Position numbers and translations under genes: made by a program. A DNA stretch of 64,000 bases, taken from Symmachiella macrocystis (GTDB lineage Bacteria; Planctomycetota; Planctomycetia; Planctomycetales; Planctomycetaceae). Below are positions 17,326 through 26,478 of this stretch, one piece after another. Position 1 is the stretch's first letter. Each line of letters opens with the position of its first letter. The notes beneath the pieces are model-generated. The model saw only the letters and a list, made by a program, of their open reading frames with translations, ran no database searches and had not been told where the DNA came from. The stretch covers positions 1,634,501 to 1,698,500 of the forward strand of contig NZ_SJPP01000001.1 in assembly GCF_007860075.1 (NCBI RefSeq), given 5' to 3'.

Positions 17326-20043
17326 TCAATCGTGGGCAACTTCACAGTCACCGCGCCGCAAAAACCACTTATACGTTTCGCCTATGACCAGTACCGGCAG
17401 CGACAAGGCGACGATCAATCCCCAATCCTGCAGTCCAAGTGGCATAGTATGCAGCGCCGTTTGTAAAAACGGGATGTAAACCGCTGCGACCTGCAGCCCG
17501 ATCATGCCCGTACAGGCGATCAAGATCCAAGGATTGGAAAAGAAATTGAGCCGAAATAGCGACGTCCGCAGTGTGCGGAAATTGAAGACGTTGATTTTCT
17601 CGGCAATGATTAGTCCACAAAAGGCCATCGTCTGCGCAATCGCCTTATCATGCGGATCGTCGCTGCCCCAATAGTCGTACATTAACCACAGCGTCACAGC
17701 CGTCAGATAGGAGCCAAGCAGACCGATCATAACGATCCCACGACGGTCAAGCAGCGGCTGGTTCGAATCACGCGGAGGGCGGTGCATGTTACCCTCTTCG
17801 ATCGGTTCCAACCCCAGCGCGACGGCGGTCACTCCGTCAGTGATTAAATTCATCCACAGAATTTGCACGGGCAACAGAATCAACGGCCCGCCCAACAGAA
17901 TATTACAAAAGATCGCCAAGACTTCGCCTGTATTGGACGAGAGCAAATACAGGACGAATTTCTGAATGTTGTCATATTGACGGCGGCCCTCTTCGACGGC
18001 ATTGATAATGGAACTGAAGTTATCGTCCGTCAGCACCATGTCGGCGGCCCCCTTGGCGACATCCGTGCCTCGCAGCCCCATCGCGATGCCGATCTCGGCT
18101 TTCTTCAATGCGGGGGCATCGTTCACGCCGTCGCCCGTCATAGCTACAACATGCCCGTTGCCTTGCAGCAACGTCACGATTCGCAATTTCTGTTCGGGGG
18201 TCGCGCGGGCGATTACAATTTTTTGCATTAGACGTTCGAGCAATGTCGCATCATCCAGTTGCTTCAGCTCACTGCCGGTGAGTGCCTGTTCGGCGCTTAG
18301 ACCAATCTGCTTGGCGATGGCCAATGCAGTCGGCGCGGCGTCGCCGGTTATCATTATGACATGGATACCCGCCAGAGCAGCGGTCTCAATGGCCGCTGAG
18401 ACTTCCGGACGGGGCGGATCGATGATGCCCGCCAATCCCAACAAGGTCAGGTCCTGTTCGACAGCGTCCTCCTCCACCTCGAAATCGAGCGGAAGTGTGC
18501 GGCGAGCGATTGCCAAAACGCGCAAGCCCTCATTGGCCATTTCCGCATAGGCGTGTTCGATGCGCTGACGGTCGTCCTCAGTCAGTGGTTGTTCGTCGTT
18601 GTCCTTCAAGATGCGCTGACACCGGCCGAGAATCACCTCTGGGGCGCCTTTGACATGCGCTAGCGCACCTTCGGATTTCCGCTCAACGACGGTCATCCGT
18701 TTACGCGTCGAATTGAATGAGAATTCCGTGGAGTCTTCGCCGTTCTCGACCGACGGCATCCAGGCTTTGTAGGCGGCCACAACCAGTGCGGCTTCGGTCG
18801 GTTCGCCCGACTGTTGCCAACCGTCGTCAGTCTGTTGCAGTGTGGAGTGGTTACAACGCAAACCGGTCTCTAAAAATGCCAGCAAATCGGGCCGTGATTG
18901 ATAATCGAGCCGTTCCCCATCCACTTCAAAATGACCGGCGGGATCGTAGCCGGTGCCGGTCACATCGATATGGCCGGACGGTAACCAGATTTGCTGGACG
19001 GTCATTTCATTTTTGGTCAAGGTGCCGGTTTTGTCTGTGCAAACAACCGATGCCGCTCCCAAGGCCTCAGCGGCGGTCAATCGACGCAGCAGCGCCTGTT
19101 TTTTTGCCATGGCCCGCACGCCGAGCGCTAATGTAATTGTGATGACCGCCGGGAGTCCTTCGGGGACGACCGCAACGGCCAACGAGACACCGGTCAGAAA
19201 CATTTCCAGCCGCGGTTTGCCTGCGACCCAACCGCCGACGGCAATGAGGGCCGAAACCACAATCGCGATCAGCCCCAGTTTCTTACCTAAAACAGTAGTG
19301 CGGCGTTGCAGGGGAGTCGTTTCAGGCCCGATAGCTTGTGTCAGTAGCGCGACGCGTCCAAATTCGGTCGCTTCTCCCGTCGCGACGACGATGCCGGACG
19401 CGTGGCCGTTTGTGACCGCCGTCCCCATCCAGACCATTGAGGATTTCTCGGCCAAGGGTGTCGATTCGTCAACCGGTTCCATCCCTTTCGAGACCGAGTC
19501 GGATTCACCAGTGAGTGCCGATTCATCAACCTTCAAGTTGACGGCCGTTGTCAGCCGCAAATCGGCGGGCACGCGATTGCCGACGCGCAGCATCACCAAA
19601 TCACCCGGCACGATCTGTGCGGCCTGGATTTTCAACTCGCGTCCATCCCGAACGACGGTGCACTGCGGCGCGAGCATTTGTTGCAAAGCTTTGAGCGCTT
19701 GTTCCGCCTTCCACTCTTGGACAAATCCTAACAGTCCATTGAGTACGACGATAATCAAAATCGCAGCCGCATCGATCAGTTCACCGGTCGCCGCCGACAT
19801 CAGAGCCGCGAGCATCAAAATGCCGATGATCACATCCCAAAACTGCCGCAGCAGGACCGTATACCAACGCGTTTCTTCCGTGGAGAGCAGTTCATTCGGG
19901 CCATAGGATTTCAAACGTGCTTGCGACTCGGTTGCCGAGAGACCGGACTTCAAATCGGTGCCAAGCTGCGAAATGACCTCCGCGCTCGACAAGGCATGCC
20001 AGGCAGTCTTCGTGGCGATTTCGGTGGGGATTTGTTTTTGCAT
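17326..20043 (-). CDS. Ca2+-transporting P-type ATPase (P2-type)
   Basis: The 905-residue protein has all P2-type landmarks: an N-terminal cation-ATPase domain (WHALSSAEV, YGPNEL), TGES, VVPEGLPAVITI (ion-site PEGLP), phosphorylation site CTDKTGTLTKNEMT, nucleotide-site KGAPE, MITGD, MTGDGVNDAPALKKA, and the M6 motif NLITDGVTA. Four C-terminal helices complete the family length. The ion-site residues fit Ca2+ and SERCA/PMCA-like bacterial pumps, though Mn2+ cannot be excluded. It is convergent with the Cu+ ATPase and divergent from a CaCA antiporter, with a palindrome between the two Ca2+ genes. Confidence 0.9.
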   Translation of the reverse strand: MQKQIPTEIATKTAWHALSSAEVISQLGTDLKSGLSATESQARLKSYGPNELLSTEETRWYTVLLRQFWDVIIGILMLAALMSAATGELIDAAAILIIVVLNGLLGFVQEWKAEQALKALQQMLAPQCTVVRDGRELKIQAAQIVPGDLVMLRVGNRVPADLRLTTAVNLKVDESALTGESDSVSKGMEPVDESTPLAEKSSMVWMGTAVTNGHASGIVVATGEATEFGRVALLTQAIGPETTPLQRRTTVLGKKLGLIAIVVSALIAVGGWVAGKPRLEMFLTGVSLAVAVVPEGLPAVITITLALGVRAMAKKQALLRRLTAAEALGAASVVCTDKTGTLTKNEMTVQQIWLPSGHIDVTGTGYDPAGHFEVDGERLDYQSRPDLLAFLETGLRCNHSTLQQTDDGWQQSGEPTEAALVVAAYKAWMPSVENGEDSTEFSFNSTRKRMTVVERKSEGALAHVKGAPEVILGRCQRILKDNDEQPLTEDDRQRIEHAYAEMANEGLRVLAIARRTLPLDFEVEEDAVEQDLTLLGLAGIIDPPRPEVSAAIETAALAGIHVIMITGDAAPTALAIAKQIGLSAEQALTGSELKQLDDATLLERLMQKIVIARATPEQKLRIVTLLQGNGHVVAMTGDGVNDAPALKKAEIGIAMGLRGTDVAKGAADMVLTDDNFSSIINAVEEGRRQYDNIQKFVLYLLSSNTGEVLAIFCNILLGGPLILLPVQILWMNLITDGVTAVALGLEPIEEGNMHRPPRDSNQPLLDRRGIVMIGLLGSYLTAVTLWLMYDYWGSDDPHDKAIAQTMAFCGLIIAEKINVFNFRTLRTSLFRLNFFSNPWILIACTGMIGLQVAAVYIPFLQTALHTMPLGLQDWGLIVALSLPVLVIGETYKWFLRRGDCEVAHD

Positions 20044-20064
20044 GATGTGGATGAAGACCGGTGA

Positions 20065-20083
20065 GATTGTTCTAGAAACAATC
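20065..20083. promoter_or_regulatory. Palindrome in divergent Ca2+-transporter promoter region, possible operator
   Basis: GATTGTT and AACAATC are perfect inverted heptamers around CTAGA. The site lies in the 102-base gap between the start codons of the Ca2+-ATPase (leftward) and the CaCA antiporter (rightward). This is where a shared regulator would be expected to act. The cognate regulator is not evident in the window. Confidence 0.5.
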
Positions 20084-20145
20084 GCTGTTAGGATGTATGC
20101 CTGGAAGAATCGCTACCATTTTCTGTATTTGCCGGATCGAAGCGC

Positions 20146-21132
20146 ATGGCCGGACTGATCTTACAATTCATTTTGATTGCATTAGTTGTTGTTGTAGCGG
20201 GAACACTGCTCGCCCGTTTCGCCGACGAACTCGGCATGATTACGGGCATGGGGCGTTCCATGGCTGGCGTTGTGTTACTCGCGTTAGCGACGAGTTTGCC
20301 GGAACTACTTGTCGGCTGCAAGGCCGCCATGATTCCTGCTGTGGATTTAACCCTGGGAGACCTGCTGGGAAGCTCGCTGTTTAATCTATTGATCCTGGCC
20401 GTCCTCGATTTGTGTACAAAAACACATGGCGCAGCCCTTTCAAAATCGGCGTCGGCCCATGCGCTTTCGGCAGTTTCTGGAATTCTCCTTACGGCGGTCG
20501 TGCTGTTTTTTATACTGGTCAAGTTACCCGGGACGTTCCTGCGTCTGGGGCCGGGGTCGTGGTTTTTGTTAATCACGTATCTGTTTTGCCTGCGGCTAAT
20601 TTTTTTCGATCAGCAATACGCGTTGAGCCAAGCCCCGCAGGCGGCCGAAACGCCGACGATGTCGCGTGTCAAAATTGTGACGGGATACCTTCTCTCCGCC
20701 GCAGTGATTTTTGTCGCCGCCCCAAAACTGGCAAGTGTGGCGAGCGAATTGGCGGACATCAGCGGGTTGGGGCGAACGGTTGTCGGGACGTTGTTCGTGG
20801 CCCTGATTACGTCATTGCCCGAAGCGGTTACAACGTTCACCGCTTTGCGAATGGGGGCCACCGACTTGGCAATCGGCAACATTTTCGGCAGCAATGCCTT
20901 TAACATGTTGATATTTGTCGGAGTCGATCTGTTCTATGACGGGTCGCTGTTCGCCGCGGCCTCAGAGACACATGCCGTCACAGCTGCCATGGTGATTTTC
21001 GTGACGGCTGTCGCCATCCAAGGTTTGTTGTATCGCGCCGAGAAACGACTCTGGATTGTCGAACCGGATGCGGCTCTCTTAGTACTCCTCGTAGTGGCTG
21101 CCCTCTCGGTGGTCTTTTGGATGGGCCATTGA
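20146..21132 (+). CDS. Sodium/calcium exchanger family (CaCA) membrane antiporter
   Basis: The 328-residue product has about ten hydrophobic segments and the two alpha-repeats of the CaCA superfamily. The first reads LALATSLPELLV then GDLLGSSLFNL; the second reads ALITSLPEAVTT then GNIFGSNAFNM. It should exchange Ca2+ (or another cation) for Na+ or H+ across the inner membrane. Length is normal for bacterial YrbG-like members. It is divergent from the Ca2+-ATPase, which suggests joint control of calcium efflux. Confidence 0.88.
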   Translation: MAGLILQFILIALVVVVAGTLLARFADELGMITGMGRSMAGVVLLALATSLPELLVGCKAAMIPAVDLTLGDLLGSSLFNLLILAVLDLCTKTHGAALSKSASAHALSAVSGILLTAVVLFFILVKLPGTFLRLGPGSWFLLITYLFCLRLIFFDQQYALSQAPQAAETPTMSRVKIVTGYLLSAAVIFVAAPKLASVASELADISGLGRTVVGTLFVALITSLPEAVTTFTALRMGATDLAIGNIFGSNAFNMLIFVGVDLFYDGSLFAAASETHAVTAAMVIFVTAVAIQGLLYRAEKRLWIVEPDAALLVLLVVAALSVVFWMGH

Positions 21133-21267
21133 GCCTATCCAGCGGAGACATCCAGGATAAGCAACGTTGCATACACGGACGTCTTGGGACGTTGATGAAG
21201 AGTACGAAGAACAGAACCATGAATGATCGTCCTACGAAGTCCGTTGAGACCTCAAGGAGCCGCCGCG

Positions 21268-22278
21268 ATGAAAGCCATGCTTCTTCAACAAATTGTCTCG
21301 CTGCATGACACGCAGGAACCGCTCGTCCTGGCAGATATTCCCATCCCCATCCCGGGGCCCGGTGAGGTTTTAATCCGGGTTGCCGCATGCGGAGTCTGCC
21401 ATACCGAATTGGACGAGATCGAAGGACGCACCGCACCCCCGCAATTCCCGGTGGTCCCCGGCCATGAGGTGATTGGTCGTGTGGAACGCCTTGGGGCGGA
21501 AGTCAGCCAACTGCAAATCGGTGACCGCGTCGGCGTGGGTTGGATTCATTCTTCGACAGGCGCTGCTGATGAGAACCTCAGCGTCGATTTTCGAGCAACG
21601 GGCCGAGACGTGAACGGCGGCTATGCGGAATATTTGACGGTCGGGGAGCAGTACGCCTATCGCATTCCAGATATCTTCACCGACGCCGAAGCTGCCCCAC
21701 TGCTCTGTGCGGGTGCGGTCGGTTATCGCGCCTTAAAACTCACCCAACTCCAGAATGGCCAATCTCTGGGATTAACCGGTTTTGGCGGCTCAGCACACAT
21801 CGTGATTCAACTTGCGCGGCACTTGTATCCTGATAGTCGAGTGTCGGTCTTTGCGCGTGATGAAAGCGCGCGACGATTCGCCTTGGAATTGGGAGCCACC
21901 TGGGTGGGGGACACAACGGATCGGTCGCCGGAAAGCCTTGACGCGATTATCGACACCACACCGGTCTGGAAACCGGTGGTCGAGGCCTTAAGGAACCTCG
22001 CCCCGGCAGGACGGCTGGTGATTAATGCGATTCGTAAAGAGGAGACGGACAAGAAGTCGCTCCTAGACCTGAGTTACCACGACCATTTGTGGATGGAACG
22101 CGAAATCAAGACTGTCGCCAACGTCACGCATTTTGATATTGCCGAATTCCTGAAAATCGCCGCCGAGATTCCGATTCGCCCCACGGTCGAACCTTACCGC
22201 CTGGAAGACGCAAATCGTGCTTTGCTGGATCTGAAACATGGTCCGATTCAGGGAGCCAAGGTCCTCGTCATTGACTGA
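21268..22278 (+). CDS. Zinc-type alcohol dehydrogenase lacking the structural-zinc cysteines
   Basis: The ATG at 21268 has AGGAG about nine bases upstream; an in-frame ATG at 21223 adds 15 unlikely residues. The 336-residue medium-chain dehydrogenase has the catalytic zinc residues (C44 in CGVCHTEL, GHE at 65-67) and a Rossmann domain (GLTGFGGSAH). Loop 95-112, which in relatives carries four cysteines for structural zinc, reads SSTGAADENLSVDFRATG and has none. It probably oxidises an alcohol or reduces an aldehyde with NAD(P)(H). It lies in the same direction as the antiporter and the hemerythrin gene. Confidence 0.88.
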   Translation: MKAMLLQQIVSLHDTQEPLVLADIPIPIPGPGEVLIRVAACGVCHTELDEIEGRTAPPQFPVVPGHEVIGRVERLGAEVSQLQIGDRVGVGWIHSSTGAADENLSVDFRATGRDVNGGYAEYLTVGEQYAYRIPDIFTDAEAAPLLCAGAVGYRALKLTQLQNGQSLGLTGFGGSAHIVIQLARHLYPDSRVSVFARDESARRFALELGATWVGDTTDRSPESLDAIIDTTPVWKPVVEALRNLAPAGRLVINAIRKEETDKKSLLDLSYHDHLWMEREIKTVANVTHFDIAEFLKIAAEIPIRPTVEPYRLEDANRALLDLKHGPIQGAKVLVID

Positions 22279-22322
22279 AGCCCAATGCCCGCTACGGGGA
22301 GGGATTGCAGGCAGCACTCGTC

Positions 22323-22351
22323 TTGACATTTTTGCGTTCGACACGAATAAT
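22323..22351 (+). promoter_or_regulatory. Strong sigma70-type promoter
   Basis: TTGACA (22323-22328) and AATAAT (22346-22351) are separated by exactly 17 bases, the best housekeeping-type match I saw in the window. It begins 45 bases after the alcohol dehydrogenase stop and points towards the terminator at 22406-22442. Confidence 0.7.
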
Positions 22352-22356
22352 TACGG

Positions 22357-22443
22357 ACAGAAAGAAACCGCTGATGACTTGGCGGTCCGATTCCGGTCAT
22401 GACAGCCTCTACGTGCAACGGTTGCACAGTAGAGGTTTTTTTA
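22357..22443 (+). ncRNA. Candidate small RNA or attenuated leader upstream of the hemerythrin gene
   Basis: A start near 22357 and the terminator ending about 22443 would give an RNA of about 87 bases. Before the terminator, two mutually exclusive pairings are possible: CCGC (22368-22371) with GCGG (22382-22385), or ATGAC (22374-22378) with GTCAT (22396-22400). It may be an independent small RNA, or a leader that controls read-through into the hemerythrin gene 130 bases downstream. No known RNA family was recognised. Confidence 0.45.
22406..22442 (+). terminator. Rho-independent terminator
   Basis: CCTCTAC pairs with GTAGAGG, and inside it GTGCAA pairs with TTGCAC with one bulged A. A run of seven T follows the stem directly. 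It could end the alcohol dehydrogenase transcript as well as the candidate small RNA. Confidence 0.85.
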
Positions 22444-22572
22444 CGCCTGGACCAAAGCCCGTGAGGGGGTTCCTCGCGCGCTTTTGTTGACCAGCTGTAA
22501 TAGGAGTTTGTGATCGATACAAACTCGGTCGCTTACATGTGCACGAATCAGTGCACTGGAAGGATGGGTACG

Positions 22573-23031
22573 ATGACTGCATCGCAAACCGATGATTTCC
22601 TGCGGATGTTGTCGAGCGAACATGTCGAGATTTCGAAACGAGTTGCCGACTTGAGACAATTCTGGAGCGAAGTCAACGAACTGGGTGATGGACCGCAGTA
22701 CGAAGAGATGGGAGCCCGCATTCGAGAACTGCGAGATCATCTCGCAGAACATTTCGATCTCGAAGAACGGGGAGGCTATCTGGCCGGTGCGATTCAACGC
22801 GCGCCACAGTTGGCCGAGCAGGCAGATCGATTGAAACGGCAACACCAACAAATTCTCGACACACTAGACAACTACAGTTCTCGATTGCAGGCTTGCGGAG
22901 AATCCTATCAATGTTGGAAGGATGTTCTTGTCGACATCGAGCAATTCCTAAATCTGCTGCACGACCACGAATCGACCGAAGCAGCGATCATTGTCGAGAC
23001 GCTAGACGTTGACAATCATTCTCAGAACTGA
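22573..23031 (+). CDS. Hemerythrin-like domain protein
   Basis: The ATG at 22573 has AAGGA about eight bases upstream; a GTG at 22510 would add 21 unlikely residues. The 152-residue protein is a helical bundle with hemerythrin-like ligands: H17, H56, H60-x-x-x-E64 (HFDLEE), H91 (KRQHQQ) and H132-x-x-x-E136 (HDHESTE). A di-iron site sensing or carrying O2 or NO is likely, in the cytoplasm since no signal peptide is seen. It follows the alcohol dehydrogenase and the candidate RNA and may belong to an oxygen or nitrosative stress group. The family call rests on the histidine pattern. Confidence 0.75.
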   Translation: MTASQTDDFLRMLSSEHVEISKRVADLRQFWSEVNELGDGPQYEEMGARIRELRDHLAEHFDLEERGGYLAGAIQRAPQLAEQADRLKRQHQQILDTLDNYSSRLQACGESYQCWKDVLVDIEQFLNLLHDHESTEAAIIVETLDVDNHSQN

Positions 23032-23114
23032 CGACACGAGCCTACGTTGTCGCTCACGATTGTGAGGGAGTGAGCGGCGAATAAACAACCATCAACGGCG
23101 GGGCGGTTTCCTCT

Positions 23115-25514
23115 TTACGGTTGTTTTAACAACCAGATTTCAGCGTTTCGCGACTGCTGCCGCCAGTTGAGATGCTCTTCACCGGTGGGGGCATCCCAGG
23201 TAATCGTCAACTTGCGGTCCTTGAGCATTTCTTTAGGCACGGGGAATTCCTTGAATTCTCCCAACCCCCGTTTATCCAGGGATGTCGGCAACCGTTGGCC
23301 GTCGGCGCGGAGCAGGGACTGTCCATATCCCGCAACGCGAACCACGTAATTGGCATTGGGATCCAGGCCCTCGTAGACGACCTTTGTACCGGCTTCCATG
23401 GTCGTCAACCACGATGGCCGCGCTCGAGACTTGCCGTTATCCAACCACCAATAGGTCGTGCTGGGTGAGCGGATGACATGCGCGGGATTGGTGCCGGCGG
23501 GATTCCAACGGATCAACCGCGGCGACTTGGCGATGTTTCCCAAATCGTCATAAAAGCTGCCGGCGCCGGGGTTCTCCCACGTGCGGATGATCTCCAACTC
23601 CTTCAGTCGCTCCTCTTCGCTGAGTAGTTTGGCGATCTCGGTAAAACGGTCTTCGAGCCACCACCGGTTGTTCAGCGGATGATCGACGAAATCCAAGAAC
23701 GCCCCGCGTTCGGCCCCGCTGGCATTATATTTTTCGACGCTGCTTTGCAGAGCGATCGATTCAAAAAGATCCTGACAGAGTTCCTCGATCCGTGCGTGCA
23801 ATTCCGGACTGATCGGATCTGTCTGAGCGCGATTGAGAACGTCCAAGGCCTGTTTCATCGCGGCTTGGGTGCCGATTTCGGGTGCTTGGGCGAGAATTCC
23901 GTTTGCTTGATTTTCCAATTCGGTTTCATAAATCAAACGGCGGCGGGTGAAGGCGTCGTAATTTGCCCGCAGCAAATTCATTTGCCAACGCCAATTGCCG
24001 CTCAACTGCGGAGCCTGTTTTTCCAGTTCATTCCAATACAACACTGTTCCTTCGACCGCACCGTTATCGGCCAACGCGCCTTGCCAGTTTTTTTCGAGAG
24101 CCAAAATCCCATCAGCTGCCGCGGGTGCAATCGCTGGATCGAAGAAGACGCGGCAATACTCGATCAGAATCTCCCGCACATCGCGGTGGGGATCCCAGCC
24201 CAACATGCTCCAGACGATCTTGTTGACATCATCGTGCACGCCGTCGGAATAGCTGATGAACCCATCGGTATACGGGGCGAGCCGATTGTGAATCTCCGCG
24301 TATTCCCGCGGTCGGGGATTGATCGCTTCACGGCCCAACGTCAGCGCATAGGCCGGGTCCCACCACGGGACGACGTATTGGCAGAGTTTGTTGTGCGTGA
24401 TGTCAGGGTACAGGCGAAACTGGTATTGCGGCGGGAGTGAATTGCGAATCAGCGGTGCCGGCGGACTGGAAGGCCCAGCGACCAACCCGCCCAACCATTT
24501 TGGATTATTCGTTTTGATATAATCGAAAATAGACTCGACGTCGCGGCGGCTCAGGCGTTGCAGCGACAACCAGATCCGCGTCTCGGGATGAATTGCGATG
24601 AGACGCTCGGACAATTCTTCTAAAAACGGCAGCACCAATTCCGGCGGATTGTCTCCCGGATCGCCGGCAGGGAAGAAGACCCCGTCAAGCCGTTGGCAAT
24701 CGCGGTACAACCTCTCGTGTTTGTCGAGCATTTCACTGCGCAGCTTTTTGTCGTTGAGATCAAAGTCGGCCGGCGTCCAGACCCAATAGTCGAGTCCGTA
24801 ACGGGCACAGATTTCGCTCAATTTGCGATTCATATCCTGTCGGGAATATTTCATCATCGAGTTTTTCCGCCCATCCTGAAACGGAATATTCTCGATGGCG
24901 TTGGTGCCGAACAGTGCCAATTCGCGGATATATTGATCGAATTGCGCTTCCGTCCAAGCGTCCCAAGAGTTAGCCGTCGCGCGATACCCCAACTGATGGC
25001 CGCGAATCGGCGAGACCGGTGCGGTGGCGATATCCAAATCCGCCGGCAGCTTGGCTGTCTCTTGGCCCCATTGCAGATTCCGCAACAACGCCCCCACGCC
25101 AAACAACACGCCACGGGGATCAGCCCCTTGGATCCAGACAATCGGCGCAGCATCATCACGTTGCTGAACGGAAATGCGATATCCCTCGGGCTGAGTTTCG
25201 GGAAGGTCCTCACCCTTCCGCATGGGGAGTGGTGTTTTCCAATCGGTGACATTGGCGTTTGAAGTGAGCGCAATCACCGTTTTGCCCGCCGGCCATTTAT
25301 CGGTTTGGGGCAACTTGATACCAGTCCGCTTTTTGATCTCTTCAATCAACACCGTCGCCGCGGTTTGCTCCGTTTGAGGAAGATCGCCATCGCGGACGAC
25401 AACAACCGCATCCTGCAGGTCAACCCATTCCGCCGCCGCCAAGGGCGCGCCGCTTCCGGCCAATATCAGAAGCCCCAGAAATGCAAGGAGGCCAATTCGT
25501 TGTATGTGATTCAT
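23115..25514 (-). CDS. Secreted glycoside-hydrolase-like protein (GH67/GH20-type N-domain)
   Basis: The start at 25514 gives a signal peptide (MNHIQRIGLLAFLGLLILAG, then a cut near LAAAEW); the longer frame adds 16 residues. Residues about 25-150 resemble the alpha/beta N-domain of alpha-glucuronidases and hexosaminidases (TAATVLIEEIKKRTG). A TIM-barrel-like core follows, with GYRATANSWDAW, YWVWTPADFDL and FFPAGDPGDNPPE. The last 130 residues look like a carbohydrate-binding-type beta domain. The exact family and substrate are not clear, and catalytic acids are not assigned. It is the third gene of an operon with an esterase and a PhyH dioxygenase. Confidence 0.7.
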   Translation of the reverse strand: MNHIQRIGLLAFLGLLILAGSGAPLAAAEWVDLQDAVVVVRDGDLPQTEQTAATVLIEEIKKRTGIKLPQTDKWPAGKTVIALTSNANVTDWKTPLPMRKGEDLPETQPEGYRISVQQRDDAAPIVWIQGADPRGVLFGVGALLRNLQWGQETAKLPADLDIATAPVSPIRGHQLGYRATANSWDAWTEAQFDQYIRELALFGTNAIENIPFQDGRKNSMMKYSRQDMNRKLSEICARYGLDYWVWTPADFDLNDKKLRSEMLDKHERLYRDCQRLDGVFFPAGDPGDNPPELVLPFLEELSERLIAIHPETRIWLSLQRLSRRDVESIFDYIKTNNPKWLGGLVAGPSSPPAPLIRNSLPPQYQFRLYPDITHNKLCQYVVPWWDPAYALTLGREAINPRPREYAEIHNRLAPYTDGFISYSDGVHDDVNKIVWSMLGWDPHRDVREILIEYCRVFFDPAIAPAAADGILALEKNWQGALADNGAVEGTVLYWNELEKQAPQLSGNWRWQMNLLRANYDAFTRRRLIYETELENQANGILAQAPEIGTQAAMKQALDVLNRAQTDPISPELHARIEELCQDLFESIALQSSVEKYNASGAERGAFLDFVDHPLNNRWWLEDRFTEIAKLLSEEERLKELEIIRTWENPGAGSFYDDLGNIAKSPRLIRWNPAGTNPAHVIRSPSTTYWWLDNGKSRARPSWLTTMEAGTKVVYEGLDPNANYVVRVAGYGQSLLRADGQRLPTSLDKRGLGEFKEFPVPKEMLKDRKLTITWDAPTGEEHLNWRQQSRNAEIWLLKQP

Positions 25515-25555
25515 AAGTGGGAACTTTCTATGGTGTTCTCGTCGTTGGTCGCTTG

Positions 25556-26473
25556 CTAGCAAATCAACCCCTTGCGGACGGAACGGTTATGGCCGATCGG
25601 GTTTTCGCCAATCCAACGTTCGTCCGCCGGTTCATCGGCCGGCTGGTAACGCGAATCGGTCGAGAGTCGGATGCGGTCACTGTGATTGTCGAGACTGCCA
25701 TGGACTGTAAAAATGTTGAATATCACGACGTCTCCCGGACGATACTGCTCGGCGGTTCGCCAAGGGAGACCCAGTTTGGATTGTAGCCGCGCAGGATGCC
25801 CGCTCAGTTTTCCGTCCCCCAACGGGCCGATCCATTCATGGACATCTTGGGGCGGACGATCGGGTTGATTTGTGCAAAACGTGTCGACATCGCCTGTGTA
25901 ATGTTTTTTCAAGCGGTCCAAACGATGCGAACCGGGCATGATCGTCAGTCCGCCGATAGCGGGTGTGATCTCCATCAACGGTGTCCAGCTGGTTAATAAC
26001 CGTTGTGACCCGCGATTCATATAGACCGAATCGACGTGCGGCGCAGTGCCGTGCCCCGGGCCGATCGCTCGCAGCCAAGTGAAATCGAAATGCCGCACCG
26101 ATTCGTCAAACAGCCGCCGATAAAAATCCATCATCCGCCCGGCGTACAGCAATTCCCTCAGCGGCGCATTCTCCTGAACCAGATCGTGACAACTGCGTCC
26201 CTGCCAGGGTTGTTGGGCGACCCCTGCAGAAACCGGATGCGCGCGATCGACCATCCCCAATTCATCCAATTGACCAAGCAGCCGTTCCCGCGCAGCGGTC
26301 ACGAGGTCAACGTCGAGATAACCGGGCAGGTACAGGTACCCTTCTTCCGCCAACTGCATCCGTAATGCAGCAGGATCGTCAATCAGCTGCGCACTGGATG
26401 CAAACCAACCGAAGTACTCGGCGGAAAGATCCAACGTTTCGCCGAGACTGGTAAGAGGCATTGCTGTGGACAT
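25556..26473 (-). CDS. Phytanoyl-CoA dioxygenase (PhyH) family protein
   Basis: The start at 26473 (MSTAMPLTSLGET) lies five bases after the esterase stop. The 305-residue protein has a double-stranded beta-helix iron site: PHVDSVY gives the HxD pair, and FTVHGSLDNHSDRIR gives the distal His and the 2-oxoglutarate-binding Arg. It should be an Fe(II)/2-oxoglutarate oxygenase acting on a small molecule in the cytoplasm. Planctomycetes carry many such genes, and the substrate cannot be predicted. The middle position in a three-gene unit suggests a link to breakdown of the same compound as its neighbours. Confidence 0.85.
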   Translation of the reverse strand: MSTAMPLTSLGETLDLSAEYFGWFASSAQLIDDPAALRMQLAEEGYLYLPGYLDVDLVTAARERLLGQLDELGMVDRAHPVSAGVAQQPWQGRSCHDLVQENAPLRELLYAGRMMDFYRRLFDESVRHFDFTWLRAIGPGHGTAPHVDSVYMNRGSQRLLTSWTPLMEITPAIGGLTIMPGSHRLDRLKKHYTGDVDTFCTNQPDRPPQDVHEWIGPLGDGKLSGHPARLQSKLGLPWRTAEQYRPGDVVIFNIFTVHGSLDNHSDRIRLSTDSRYQPADEPADERWIGENPIGHNRSVRKGLIC

Positions 26474-26478
26474 AACGA

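Noticed and set aside
18953-19906. 317-codon plus-strand frame inside the Ca2+-ATPase gene
   Set aside because: Antisense shadow of a gene with complete P-type ATPase motifs; the peptide is rich in Ser, Thr, Ala and Pro without domain features.
23051-23077. Possible terminator hairpin between the hemerythrin and glycosidase-like genes
   Set aside because: Short competing stems (CTCAC/GTGAG and CGCTCA/TGAGCG) exist but there is no T-tract on either strand.
23679-24440. 253-codon plus-strand frame opposite the glycosidase-like gene
   Set aside because: Antisense shadow; the minus-strand protein has a signal peptide and operon context.
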